64,000 bases of DNA from contig CALFSV010000065.1 in the NCBI GenBank assembly GCA_937916485.1, positions 62,001-126,000 on the forward strand, in the 5' to 3' direction. The position numbers and the translations under genes were made by a program. Below the pieces are notes generated by a model, which worked only from the letters and a program-made list of their open reading frames with translations, made no database searches and had not been told where the DNA came from. Below, piece by piece: positions 1-11,090 of the stretch. The stretch is from an uncultured Paracoccaceae bacterium (GTDB taxonomy: Bacteria > Pseudomonadota > Alphaproteobacteria > Rhodobacterales > Rhodobacteraceae). Position 1 is the stretch's first letter. Each line of letters begins with the position of its first letter.

Positions 1-1
1 G

Positions 2-706
2 CTAAATGCGCTGAATGCCCAGATGATGGGCGAACTGATCCAGGCCATGGAAGACGCCGATGCCAGCGACAAGGTGCGCTGCATCATTCTGACCGGGTCG
101 GAAAAGGCCTTTGCAGCAGGTGCGGACATCAAGGACATGGCCGAACGCTCCTTTGTCGACATGTTCTTCAATGACCCTTTCCGCGGACCCGCCGACCGGA
201 TGACGCGTCTTCGCAAGCCGATGATTGCGGCTGTGTCTGGCTATGCCCTTGGGGGCGGATGCGAATTGGCGATGATCTGCGATTTCATCATCGCATCAGA
301 GACGGCAAAGTTTGGCCAGCCAGAGATCAATCTGGGTGTCATGGCCGGGATCGGTGGGACCCAACGTCTGACCCGACTGGTGGGCAAGTCCAAGGCAATG
401 GACATGCATCTGACCGGACGATTTATGGACGCGGCCGAGGCGGAACGGTCCGGCCTTGTCAGCCGGGTTGTCCCCGCCAAAAAGCTGATGGAAGAGGCCC
501 GGGCCGCCGCGACCAAGATCTCGGAAAAGTCGCTGGTCGCCTCGATCGCCGTCAAAGACGCTGTGAACCGCAGTTACGAGACATCACTTTCCGAAGGCGT
601 TCTCTATGAGCGGCGCATGTTCCATTCGTTGTTCGCCACCGAAGATCAGAAGGAAGGGATGGCCGCATTCCGTGAAAAGCGCGAGGCCCAGTTCCGCGAC
701 CGTTGA
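2..706 (+). CDS. enoyl-CoA hydratase (5' end outside window)
   Basis: Crotonase-fold enoyl-CoA hydratase, which adds water to trans-2-enoyl-CoA in fatty acid or related acyl-CoA breakdown. The frame is open to the left edge (L-N-A-L-N-A before the first ATG at 23), so roughly the first 25-30 residues are missing. The visible part has the oxyanion-hole segments AGADIKDM and [11 protein letters not shown]. It also has both expected catalytic glutamates, one in GGGCEL and one in GQPEINLGV, and the family ending [13 protein letters not shown]. An enoyl-CoA hydratase before rpsT and dnaA is, from memory, a common Rhodobacteraceae arrangement. Substrate range cannot be told from sequence. Confidence 0.93.
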   Translation, partial: LNALNAQMMGELIQAMEDADASDKVRCIILTGSEKAFAAGADIKDMAERSFVDMFFNDPFRGPADRMTRLRKPMIAAVSGYALGGGCELAMICDFIIASETAKFGQPEINLGVMAGIGGTQRLTRLVGKSKAMDMHLTGRFMDAAEAERSGLVSRVVPAKKLMEEARAAATKISEKSLVASIAVKDAVNRSYETSLSEGVLYERRMFHSLFATEDQKEGMAAFREKREAQFRDR

Positions 707-867
707 CCCAAGGTCTTGATTTTTGGGTTTGCATCCTGGTCAAACATCGCTAGAGACCGTCCTCACATGCGCGAGAGGCCCGCTTTGGCCAGAATCAGCC
801 GGTTATGAACCCGGTCGGGCCGATTGCGCTACCTAATTTCAATTGACCCGACAAAGGGAAATATACC

Positions 868-1131
868 ATGGCAAACTCCCCCCAAGCCGCGAAGCGCGCC
901 CGTCAGAACGAAGCCCGTTTTGCGATCAACAAAGCCCGTCGTTCGCGCATCCGTACCCACCTTCGCAAAGTTGAAGAGGCAATCGCCTCTGGTAACAAGG
1001 ACGCGGCCGTCGCTGCCCTTCGCGCAGCCCAGCCCGAGCTGATGCGCGGTGTCACCAAAGGCGTCGTCCACAAGAATACTGCAGCCCGCAAGATGTCGCG
1101 GCTGAGCAGCCGGGTTAAGGCCATCGCCTGA
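868..1131 (+). CDS. rpsT: 30S ribosomal protein S20
   Basis: Small basic protein (87 aa) that binds 16S rRNA in the 30S subunit. It opens with [15 protein letters not shown] and contains [18 protein letters not shown] near the end; both are typical of S20, as is the length. A purine-rich Shine-Dalgarno (AAAGGGA, about 853-859) lies 8 nt before the ATG. It stands alone and is closed by a strong terminator at 1160-1186. Its place just upstream of dnaA is conserved in alphaproteobacteria. Confidence 0.97.
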   Translation: MANSPQAAKRARQNEARFAINKARRSRIRTHLRKVEEAIASGNKDAAVAALRAAQPELMRGVTKGVVHKNTAARKMSRLSSRVKAIA

Positions 1132-1159
1132 CCCTTGGTCATCTGATCGATTGACGAAA

Positions 1160-1186
1160 GGGCGTGCCGGTTGGCGCGCCCTTTTT
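1160..1186 (+). terminator. Rho-independent terminator after rpsT
   Basis: GGGCGTGCC (1160-1168), loop GGTT, GGCGCGCCC (1173-1181), then five T (1182-1186). The 9-bp stem has one G-T pair. Confidence 0.9.
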
Positions 1187-1818
1187 CGTTGCGGGCCTCG
1201 CGATGGGTGAGTCGCCGTGGCGCATAAGGTGTCAAGGAAATGCCGGACAGATCCCGTTGTTGCCCCAAGAACTGTGGCTTCGTGACACGGCCATTTGCCT
1301 AAGTTAGCCAAAACTCACATGGCGCCAGATTCGATTTTGGCGATTGCCTCTGTCAAGCGAGATGTTCTGTTGAAGCTGTCCTCAAGCCCTTGCTACGTTG
1401 ACTGAGCGATTCATGTCGTTCCTGGGGGAACGTGGGAAAAGATGCTCGAAAGCGTCAGGTTGAGGGGTCCGCTCTGCGGTCAACCCTTGGGCTTGGGGTA
1501 ACGGAGTTCTTTAATCTACGAAGCTGCGATGGAGCCGTTTGAGGTCCTGTCCGCGACTTCAAGGCCAGACGACCGATTATCTCGGTTCGTTTGTCCCTGC
1601 TGCCCCCCAGTTTAGAAAACGATCTCGACTGTTTGCCTGGGACTTAGGCGATCAGATGAGGTTGTGACCGGTGTTTCGTCGTGGGGCGGCGATTTTGAGT
1701 AGGGTGTTAGGTTGCCAGTGAAAAGGCAGCACCACTTTCGTGTGCGTGGGCGCAAGACAAACAAATAACGAGCGACGCACTTGTTGCGGGCGACTGGGAT
1801 GGGTCTGGGACATAATAG
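1187..1818. other. 632-bp non-coding region upstream of dnaA
   Basis: No convincing gene was found in any frame. The region separates the rpsT terminator from the dnaA ATG and should hold the dnaA promoter; it is also a possible place for the replication origin. I searched by eye for TTATNCACA-type DnaA boxes on both strands and found none. Structures seen: a perfect hairpin CGTTCC-TGGG-GGAACG (1417-1432) and three GANTC sites (1209, 1328, 1408), which is about the chance level. Nothing here shows a known RNA gene. Confidence 0.5.
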
Positions 1819-3153
1819 ATGACGAATGAACTGTGGGGCCAAGTTCGGGAAACTCTTCGCGGAGCGGTCGGGGCAAACAACTATACCAACTGGATTGAGC
1901 CGCTCGACTTTGAGGCTCTGACGGACGGTGTCGCGACCTTCAATGTTCCGACTGGCTTTATCGGTAATTATGTTGCGCAGAATTTTGGCGACCAGATCCT
2001 TTTCCATATCAAGAATGCTGGGCAGCCGGTTCAACGTTTGCAATTCTCAACGGTCAGCCAGGCATCTCGTGCCAAGCCTCAGCCGGCGCCTGCACCGAAC
2101 GTGACAGAGGTGGAGCGTGGTGCCAGCCTTGATGCTCGCTTTACCTTTGACACCTTTGTCGTGGGCAAACCCAACGAACTGGCTCATGCGGCGGCCCGTC
2201 GTGTGGCCGAGGGCGGGCCGGTTACCTTCAATCCGCTGTTCCTTTATGGCGGCGTCGGTTTGGGTAAGACCCACCTTATGCACGCAATTGCCCACGAGCT
2301 GCGCCATGCCAATCCACAGGTCAACGTGCTGTATCTATCGGCCGAACAGTTCATGTACCGCTTCATCACCTCGTTGCGAGACAAGCGGATGATGGATTTC
2401 AAACAGCTGTTCCGATCCGTAGACGTGCTGATGGTCGATGATGTCCAATTCCTCGCAGGTAAGGATTCGACCCAGGAAGAATTCTTTCATACCTTCAACG
2501 CTCTGGTTGACGGGCAAAAGCAGATCATCATTTCCGCTGACCGCGCACCGGGCGAGATCAAGGACCTCGAAGATCGTATCCGCTCAAGGCTGCAGTGTGG
2601 CCTCGTCGTCGATTTGCATCCCACGGACTACGAACTGCGCCTCGGCATTCTTCAATCCAAAGAGCTTTACTATCGCAGCCAGTATCCCGGGCTTGTCATT
2701 CATTCCGGTGTGCTCGAGTTCCTGGCACACAGAATCTCTACCAACGTCCGCGTCCTGGAAGGCGCCCTGACCCGGCTTTTCGCTTTTGCCAGCCTGGTCG
2801 GGCGTGAGATCGATATGGATCTGGTGCAGGACTGCCTGTCGGATGTCATCAAGACAAGCGATCGCAAGATCACGATCGAAGAGATCCAGCGCAAGGTCAG
2901 TGACCACTACAACATCCGTTTGTCGGACCTGATCGGACCCAAGCGGCTTAGGGTCTATGCCCGCCCCCGTCAGGTGGCGATGTTCCTGGCCAAGCAGCAC
3001 ACCAGCCGGTCGTTGCCGGAAATCGGTCGGAAATTTGGGGGCCGCGATCATACCACGGTCATGCATGGCGTCCGCCGGATCGAGGAATTGATCAACACTG
3101 ATAGCCAGATTGCCGATGATGTGGAGCTTCTGCGTCGTTCACTTGAGGTTTGA
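1819..3153 (+). CDS. dnaA: chromosomal replication initiator DnaA
   Basis: AAA+ ATPase that opens the chromosomal origin and loads the replicative helicase; 444 aa, slightly short because the linker after residue 80 is brief. Domain I begins LWGQVRETLRGAVG. Walker A GGVGLGKT is at about 144-151 and Walker B MVDDVQF at about 205-211. Domain IV ends with the DNA-binding signature GRDHTTVMHGVRRIEEL at about 410-427. It is followed by dnaN after 117 bp. No alternative in-frame start lies close upstream. Confidence 0.98.
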   Translation: MTNELWGQVRETLRGAVGANNYTNWIEPLDFEALTDGVATFNVPTGFIGNYVAQNFGDQILFHIKNAGQPVQRLQFSTVSQASRAKPQPAPAPNVTEVERGASLDARFTFDTFVVGKPNELAHAAARRVAEGGPVTFNPLFLYGGVGLGKTHLMHAIAHELRHANPQVNVLYLSAEQFMYRFITSLRDKRMMDFKQLFRSVDVLMVDDVQFLAGKDSTQEEFFHTFNALVDGQKQIIISADRAPGEIKDLEDRIRSRLQCGLVVDLHPTDYELRLGILQSKELYYRSQYPGLVIHSGVLEFLAHRISTNVRVLEGALTRLFAFASLVGREIDMDLVQDCLSDVIKTSDRKITIEEIQRKVSDHYNIRLSDLIGPKRLRVYARPRQVAMFLAKQHTSRSLPEIGRKFGGRDHTTVMHGVRRIEELINTDSQIADDVELLRRSLEV

Positions 3154-3211
3154 AGCGTGACACCGTTGACGGGGTGACCCAAGACCCGCATCAATTGACT
3201 TGAGCCGGTCT

Positions 3212-3230
3212 GGAAAACAGGTAGTTTTCC
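3212..3230. promoter_or_regulatory. perfect inverted repeat upstream of dnaN
   Basis: GGAAAAC (3212-3218), spacer AGGTA, GTTTTCC (3224-3230), about 40 bp before the dnaN start. There is no T-run, so it is not a normal terminator. It could be an operator or a hairpin in the dnaN leader; its role is unknown. Confidence 0.4.
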
Positions 3231-3270
3231 CCTCCCGGCAACATCATCCGGTCAAAGCGGAGCGAGGGAC

Positions 3271-4389
3271 ATGAAATTCAGTATCGAGCGCAGTGCGCTA
3301 CTCAAGGCGGTTGCGCAGGCTCAGTCAGTTGTTGAGCGTCGCAACACTATTCCGATCCTCGCCAATGTCCTGATCGAGGCCGAGGGCGACAGCGTGCAGT
3401 TTCGCGCGACCGATCTTGATATCGAGGTTGTCGACCGCGCCCCGGCCAAGGTCGAACGGGCAGGGGCCACGACGGTTTCGGCTGTCACCCTGAACGAGAT
3501 CGTTCGCAAGCTGCCCGATGGCGCCCTCGTGACGCTTACCGACAATTCCCAGGCGGGACGCATGACGATCGAGGCCGGTCGGTCCAACTTTTCGCTGGCG
3601 ACCCTGCCGCGCGAAGATTTCCCGGTCATGGCCACGTCGGAGTATGCAGCAAACTTTGCTGCACCGGCGGCCGTCTTGCGCCGTCTGTTCGACAAGTCGA
3701 AATTCGCGATTTCGACGGAAGAGACCCGATATTACCTGAACGGTGTATACATGCATGTGGCCGATGGTGACGGGGGCAAGGTGTTGCGCTGTGTTGCAAC
3801 CGATGGCCATCGGCTTGCCAGGATCGATGCCCCACTGCCCGAAGGGGCTGACGGCATGGCAGGCGTGATCGTCCCCCGGAAGACCGTGGGCGAAATGCGT
3901 AAGCTGCTGGATGACGACGAGATGCAGATTGCGGTATCGGTCAGCGAGACCAAGATCCGCTTTGCCACCCCCGACATTACCCTGACGTCCAAGGTCATCG
4001 ACGGCACCTTCCCGGACTACACCCGTGTTATCCCGCAAGGGAACACCCGCCGCCTTGAGGTCGACGCGAGCGAGTTTGCCAAGGCGGTCGACCGTGTGGC
4101 CACTGTTTCGTCCGAGCGGTCCCGCGCCGTCAAACTGAGCCTTGACGAGGATCGTCTGGTGCTGTCGGTGAACGCCCCGGATTCCGGCGCCGCTGAAGAA
4201 GAGCTTGTCGTCGCCTATTCGGACGAGCATCTCGATATCGGGTTCAATGCCAAGTATCTGCTGGAAATCGCAAGCCAGGTGGACCGCGAGAACGCGGTGT
4301 TCCTGTTCAACTCTTCCGGGGACCCCACGCTGATGCGTGAGGGCGATGACATGAGCGCGGTTTATGTCGTGATGCCGATGCGCGTGTGA
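3271..4389 (+). CDS. dnaN: DNA polymerase III beta subunit (sliding clamp)
   Basis: Ring-shaped processivity clamp for DNA polymerase III, 372 aa, the usual length, made of three repeated clamp domains. It opens MKFSIERSALLKAVAQAQSV. Other clamp segments are RRNTIPILANVLIEA, SNFSLATLPREDFPVM, RYYLNGVYMHV, TDGHRLA and the terminal DPTLMREGDDMSAVYVVMPM. A Shine-Dalgarno (GCGAGGGA) sits just before the ATG. It lies between dnaA and recF, the standard order. Confidence 0.98.
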   Translation: MKFSIERSALLKAVAQAQSVVERRNTIPILANVLIEAEGDSVQFRATDLDIEVVDRAPAKVERAGATTVSAVTLNEIVRKLPDGALVTLTDNSQAGRMTIEAGRSNFSLATLPREDFPVMATSEYAANFAAPAAVLRRLFDKSKFAISTEETRYYLNGVYMHVADGDGGKVLRCVATDGHRLARIDAPLPEGADGMAGVIVPRKTVGEMRKLLDDDEMQIAVSVSETKIRFATPDITLTSKVIDGTFPDYTRVIPQGNTRRLEVDASEFAKAVDRVATVSSERSRAVKLSLDEDRLVLSVNAPDSGAAEEELVVAYSDEHLDIGFNAKYLLEIASQVDRENAVFLFNSSGDPTLMREGDDMSAVYVVMPMRV

Positions 4390-4399
4390 CGCGGGCGGT

Positions 4400-5542
4400 A
4401 TGCCTCCGGCGGGAGTATTTGAGCGACGAAGCGAAGGGGGCGGGGTCAGGCTGACCTCATTGCGGTTGTCGCACTTTCGCTCGCATCGCCGCGCCGAACT
4501 GGTCTTCGATGGTCGCCCGGTGGCGATTCATGGGCCCAATGGTGCCGGCAAGACGAACCTTATCGAAGCCGTGTCCTTGCTGTCGCCAGGCCGAGGGTTG
4601 CGCCGGGCTGCGGCCGAAGACCTTGTCCGCCGTCCGGAAGCGCTGGGATGGAAGGTCAAGGCGGAAATCGATGCCGGGGGCGTACTTCATGAAGTGGAAA
4701 CCTGGGCCGAGCCGGGCGGTTCCCGCCAGGTTCGGATTGACGGGAAGGCCACCAGCCAGGTCGCATTGGGCCGGATTGCCCGCGTCTTGTGGCTGATCCC
4801 GGCGATGGACCGCCTATGGATCGAAGGGGCGGACGGCCGTCGCCGGTTTCTGGACCGAGCCGTCCTGAGCTTTGATCCGGACCACGCCGAGGTGGTTCTG
4901 GATTATGAAAAGGCCATGCGCGAACGCAACCGGTTGTTGAAGGACATGGTTCGGGACGGGCATTGGTATGCCGCCCTTGAGGCATCAATGGCCCGCTCCG
5001 GTGCGGCCATTGATGCCGGACGCAAGTCCGCGATCGCGGCCCTGATGGCGGCGCAGGCAGGCGCAGAGACCGCCTTTCCAGCAGCCACGCTTTCCTTGAG
5101 CCATCCGGAGGTTCCGTTGCCCGACACCGAGGAGGCCCTGCGCGAGGCCTTGGCGCAGGGCCGCAGTCGCGATCTTGCTGCAGGCCGTGCCCTTGTCGGC
5201 CCCCATCGCAGCGATCTGGAGGCGGTCTGGCAGGCCAAGGGCGTTTCTGCCCGCGACTGTTCCACCGGCGAGCAGAAGGCGCTCTTGATTTCGCTGATCC
5301 TGGCCAATGCTCGGGCCCTTGCTGCCGAGGGGCCTCCTATCCTGTTGCTGGATGAGGTGGCTGCCCATCTGGATGCTGATCGCCGGGCGGCATTGTATGA
5401 CGAGATTTGCCTGCTCGGCGCGCAGGCCTTCATGACTGGGACAGGTGCGGAGCTGTTTGCCGATCTGGGCGATCGCGCGGCTGTGCTGGAAGTGCGCGAA
5501 GAAGCAGGTGTTTCCGGGGTGGCGGTGGTGCCGGTCTCTTGA
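4400..5542 (+). CDS. recF: DNA replication and repair protein RecF
   Basis: SMC-like ATPase that acts with RecO and RecR to load RecA at gaps. Walker A is GPNGAGKTN, the signature-like STGEQKALLISL follows in the C-terminal third, and Walker B is ILLLDEVAAHLD. The core from LTSLRLSHFRSH onward (about residue 18) matches the family's normal N-terminus. The ATG at 4400 and the next 16 codons lie in a dispersed repeat and add an atypical leader. No ATG or GTG exists at the expected family start (4445-4451); only CTG 4451, TTG 4460 or TTG 4466 could serve. The true start is therefore uncertain, but the gene call is not. Confidence 0.93.
   Translation: MPPAGVFERRSEGGGVRLTSLRLSHFRSHRRAELVFDGRPVAIHGPNGAGKTNLIEAVSLLSPGRGLRRAAAEDLVRRPEALGWKVKAEIDAGGVLHEVETWAEPGGSRQVRIDGKATSQVALGRIARVLWLIPAMDRLWIEGADGRRRFLDRAVLSFDPDHAEVVLDYEKAMRERNRLLKDMVRDGHWYAALEASMARSGAAIDAGRKSAIAALMAAQAGAETAFPAATLSLSHPEVPLPDTEEALREALAQGRSRDLAAGRALVGPHRSDLEAVWQAKGVSARDCSTGEQKALLISLILANARALAAEGPPILLLDEVAAHLDADRRAALYDEICLLGAQAFMTGTGAELFADLGDRAAVLEVREEAGVSGVAVVPVS
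4403..4431 (+). repeat. dispersed intergenic repeat, copy 1
   Basis: CCTCCGGCGGGAGTATTT followed by GAGCGACGAAG. It matches the core shared by the other copies at 15855, 24297, 24451 (reversed), 36909 and 41805. It covers the apparent first codons of recF. Confidence 0.7.
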
Positions 5543-5573
5543 ACCTGTGCGAGAACTGGAGGATGGATGGCGG

Positions 5574-6194
5574 ATGACCGTGACCGTCGTTGATCTGGGC
5601 CTTTATGCAATCGCCATCTTGCTGCTGTTCCTGACACCGGGACCGGTCTGGGTGGCGCTGGCCGCGCGGGCCCTGTCGGGCGGCTTTCGGGGGGCCTGGC
5701 CGCTGGCACTCGGCGTTACCCTGGGGGATCTTATGTGGCCCTTGCTGGCGATCCTGGGCGTGTCCTGGATCGTGTCGGTTTTTGAAGGCTTCTTGCTGTT
5801 CTTGCGCTGGGTGGCCTGTGCGACCTTTATCGTCATGGGGCTGCTGATCTATCGGTCGGCAGGCAAGCCGATCTCGACTGATGGTCGATTGACCAGGCCG
5901 GGCATGTGGGCCGGGTTCGCGGCCGGTGTCGCCGTGATTGTTGGCAACCCCAAGGCGATCCTTTTCTACATGGGTATCCTGCCAGGGTTCTTTGACATCG
6001 GACAGCTGACACCGCCTGACATTGCCGCGATCTGCGCTGTCTCTATGGCGATCCCCTTTGTCGGAAACCTGTGTCTGGCATTTTTCATCGGCCGGGCCCG
6101 GCAGCTTTTGACATCGCCCACAGCCCTGAAGCGCACCAATCAGGTGGCGGGGGTCCTGCTGATCCTTGTCGGCCTCGTTATCCCTGTAATGTAA
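5574..6194 (+). CDS. LysE/RhtB-family amino-acid exporter
   Basis: Inner-membrane exporter of the LysE/RhtB type, 206 aa with about six hydrophobic helices. Family landmarks are FLTPGPVWVALAARAL near the N-terminus and GNPKAILFYMGILPGFFD in the middle. I use the ATG at 5574 with GGAGG about 12 nt upstream; a longer open frame inside recF adds non-homologous residues. It sits 31 bp after recF and may be co-transcribed. The exported substrate cannot be inferred. Confidence 0.9.
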   Translation: MTVTVVDLGLYAIAILLLFLTPGPVWVALAARALSGGFRGAWPLALGVTLGDLMWPLLAILGVSWIVSVFEGFLLFLRWVACATFIVMGLLIYRSAGKPISTDGRLTRPGMWAGFAAGVAVIVGNPKAILFYMGILPGFFDIGQLTPPDIAAICAVSMAIPFVGNLCLAFFIGRARQLLTSPTALKRTNQVAGVLLILVGLVIPVM

Positions 6195-6255
6195 CACAAA
6201 ATATGGGGGTTTCGCCGTGACATCCCCGGCGTTTTGGCCTATATTTCGGGTCTGA

Positions 6256-8691
<2,436 letters not shown>

Positions 8692-8720
8692 TCGGGCATT
8701 AGCCGGTTGATCCAAACGAA

Positions 8721-8749
8721 AAGCCCGGGCAGATCAACCCGGGCTTTTT
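8721..8749. terminator. bidirectional terminator between gyrB and ilvE
   Basis: AAGCCCGGG (8721-8729) and CCCGGGCTT (8738-8746) form a perfect 9-bp stem with A-rich sequence to the left and TTTTT to the right, so it can stop transcription from both sides. Confidence 0.9.
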
Positions 8750-8801
8750 GCTGTGTTGCATCCATTGGGGCTATTTCGGCCCCGATTTAGGCCCGAACGA
8801 T

Positions 8802-9671
8802 TTAGGCCCGAACGAGCTTCTCGTAGCTTTCCGAGATTTCGCGCGTCAGCGCGCCAACCTCAAAGTTGTAGTCGCCGATCTGTCCGACGGGCGTCACTTC
8901 GGCGGCGGTGCCGGTGAGCCAGCACTGTTCAAACCCTTCCAGCTCTTCGGGCATGATGTGACGCTCGTGGACCTTGATCTGGCGGTCACCGAGCATGCCG
9001 ATGACGGTCTGGCGGGTCAGGCCGTTCAGGAAGCAATCGGGCTTGGGCGTGTGCACCTCGCCGTCCTTGACGAAAAAGATGTTCGCGCCAGTCGCTTCAG
9101 CTACATAGCCGCGATAGTCGAACATCATCGCGTCAGAGCAGCCTTTGGCCTCGGCGGTGTGCTTGGACATCGTACAGATCATGTAAAGACCGGCTGCCTT
9201 GGCGTGGGACGGAATGGTCTCGGGGCTGGGCCGCTTCCACTTGGCGATATCAAGCTTGGCACCCTTCATCTTGGCGTCGCCGTAGTAGTTGCCCCATTCC
9301 CAGGCCGCGACAGCCATCCGGACCGGGTTGCGCTTGGCCGCGACACCCATGTCTTCGCCAGCACCGCGCCAGGCGACGGCCCGGACGTAGGCATCGGTAA
9401 AGCCGTTCGCGGTCAGGACGGCCTGCTTGGCGGCCTCGATCTCGTCAACGGTGTAGGGGATTTCAAAATCCAGGCAGGACGCGGAATAGCGCAGACGCTC
9501 TGAATGCTGCCGGCTCTTGAAGATCTTGCCGTTGTAGCACCGCTCGCCCTCAAAGACGCTCGAGGCATAATGCATGGCGTGGGTCAGGATGTGCACATTG
9601 GCATCGCGCCAGTCCAAAAGCGTTCCGTCCATCCAGATTTTGCCATCGCGGTCACTGTAAGATCCAGCCAT
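8802..9671 (-). CDS. ilvE: branched-chain amino-acid aminotransferase
   Basis: Class IV PLP aminotransferase that exchanges amino groups between Val, Leu, Ile and 2-oxoglutarate; 289 aa, typical. Visible landmarks are HAMHYASSVFEGERCY, the R-A-V-A-W-R segment, SHAKAAGLY with the likely PLP lysine, the class IV stretch YVAEATGANIFFVKDG and GLTRQTVIGML. The ATG at 9671 has AGGGG upstream. It is divergent from petP across a 144-bp gap and convergent with gyrB. Confidence 0.95.
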   Translation of the reverse strand: MAGSYSDRDGKIWMDGTLLDWRDANVHILTHAMHYASSVFEGERCYNGKIFKSRQHSERLRYSASCLDFEIPYTVDEIEAAKQAVLTANGFTDAYVRAVAWRGAGEDMGVAAKRNPVRMAVAAWEWGNYYGDAKMKGAKLDIAKWKRPSPETIPSHAKAAGLYMICTMSKHTAEAKGCSDAMMFDYRGYVAEATGANIFFVKDGEVHTPKPDCFLNGLTRQTVIGMLGDRQIKVHERHIMPEELEGFEQCWLTGTAAEVTPVGQIGDYNFEVGALTREISESYEKLVRA

Positions 9672-9815
9672 TCCAAGCCCCTCCTTTTACGTTTGTTACG
9701 CATTTAGGTCCACTTCGGACATAATATTGCGTGAAATCTGAGATTCGCTAACAGTTGCATCTTGGAATGTCAACAAGGCTGACGTATCTTCGAACTAGCA
9801 GGAGGGAGTGAGATC

Positions 9816-10328
9816 ATGGATCAGAGTAATGCGCCGCAGAGCGGTCAGGCTCTCCTATTTCTGACCGACGAGCAGCTGCGCAAAGGGATAGAGGCGATGT
9901 TTTTCGCCTATCGAGGCTTTACCGCAGACCCAGATCGGATCCTGTCGGAAAAGTCTTACGGGCGGGCGCATCATCGGGCCATCCACTTCATCCACCGCAG
10001 TCCCGGAACGACGGTCAATAACCTTCTGTCGATTCTGGGTGTTACAAAGCAATCCCTGAATCGTGTCTTGCGCACTTTGGTCGAGGATGGCTTGGTCGAA
10101 AGCAATGTAGGTGCGACGGATAAACGCGAACGGAACCTGTACCTTACAGAAGAAGGAGCGGCTCTTGAGCGGGAATTGTCAGACGCACAGCGCGACCGCA
10201 TGCGGGCCGCTTACCGTGCCGCCGGGCCTGCTGCCGTGACGGGTTTTCGACAAGTGCTTGAGGCGATGATGGACGACGATATGCGCCGACAGTTTGACGC
10301 GCTGCGTGACACGCGGGGACGGAGCTGA
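9816..10328 (+). CDS. petP: MarR-family regulator, PetP-like
   Basis: MarR-type winged-helix DNA-binding protein, 170 aa. The central HTH reads PGTTVNNLLSILGVTKQSLNRVLR (given in part as TVNNLLSILGVTKQSLN), followed by a wing ending DKRERNLYLTEEG. The gene overlaps the next, an OmpR-type response regulator, by one base (TGATG). A MarR-like gene tightly coupled to such a regulator matches the Rhodobacter petP-petR pair, whose PetR was linked to cytochrome bc1 synthesis. GGAGGGA lies 8 nt upstream of the start. The ligand is unknown. Confidence 0.8.
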   Translation: MDQSNAPQSGQALLFLTDEQLRKGIEAMFFAYRGFTADPDRILSEKSYGRAHHRAIHFIHRSPGTTVNNLLSILGVTKQSLNRVLRTLVEDGLVESNVGATDKRERNLYLTEEGAALERELSDAQRDRMRAAYRAAGPAAVTGFRQVLEAMMDDDMRRQFDALRDTRGRS

Positions 10329-11023
10329 TGGAGGCCGCGCACCTTCTGATTGTCGATGATGACGAACGTATCCGGGTCCTGCTGCAAAAGTTCCTTGTGC
10401 GATCTGGCTTCCTCGTGACAGCCGCCCGCGATGCCGCCCACGCCCGGCGCATCCTGTCGGGGCTGGAGTTCGACATGATCGTCCTGGATGTCATGATGCC
10501 TGGGGAGGATGGCGTCAGCCTCTGCCGTGATCTTCGGTCGAGGCTTGGGACCCCGATCCTGCTCCTGACTGCCAAATCCGAGACGAACGAGCGGATCAAC
10601 GGACTTGAGGCTGGGGCAGACGACTACATGTCCAAGCCGTTCGAGCCGAAAGAACTTCTGTTGAGGATCAACGCGATCCTGCGCCGGGTTCCAGCCGCGG
10701 AACCGATCGCGGTTCTGCCCAAAGTGCTTACCCTGGGCCCCATTCGATACGACATCGAGCGGGGCGAGATGTGGCAGGGCGAGGCACCTGTCCGATTGAC
10801 TGCGACAGAAAGCCAGCTGATGCGGATATTTTCCGGGTGTCCAGGTCAGGCCGTTACCCGTACCCGCCTTGTCGAAGAACTTGGCCGGGGTGGCGGACAG
10901 GCCCAGGAACGTGCCGTCGATGTGCAGATTACCCGCTTGCGCCGCAAGATTGAGACGGACCCAAAGCAGCCGCGCTACCTTCAAACCGTGCGCGGCGAAG
11001 GCTACATGCTGGCCCCGGACTGA
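10328..11023 (+). CDS. petR: OmpR-family response regulator, PetR-like
   Basis: Two-domain response regulator, 231 aa. The receiver has the acidic pair in IVDDDERI, phospho-acceptor Asp in MIVLDVMMPGEDG, Thr/Ser in LLLTAKSE and Lys in DDYMSKPFEPKELLL. The C-terminal OmpR/PhoB winged helix has LTATESQLMRIF and ends RYLQTVRGEGYMLAPD. No histidine kinase gene adjoins it, as is also reported for PetR. It is co-transcribed with petP (1-bp overlap). Confidence 0.88.
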   Translation: MEAAHLLIVDDDERIRVLLQKFLVRSGFLVTAARDAAHARRILSGLEFDMIVLDVMMPGEDGVSLCRDLRSRLGTPILLLTAKSETNERINGLEAGADDYMSKPFEPKELLLRINAILRRVPAAEPIAVLPKVLTLGPIRYDIERGEMWQGEAPVRLTATESQLMRIFSGCPGQAVTRTRLVEELGRGGGQAQERAVDVQITRLRRKIETDPKQPRYLQTVRGEGYMLAPD

Positions 11024-11090
11024 CAGCCCAAAGCAATTTCAGTCCGACAAGTTCTTGTATCGTGTCGCATAATCCGGTTCTGTCTTGCTT

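Noticed and set aside
1187..1818. 6S, SRP or RNase P RNA gene upstream of dnaA
   Set aside because: None of the conserved cores of those RNAs could be found; only one small hairpin is present.
10211..10984. 257-codon open frame opposite petR
   Set aside because: Shadow frame; the response regulator on the plus strand has all catalytic residues.
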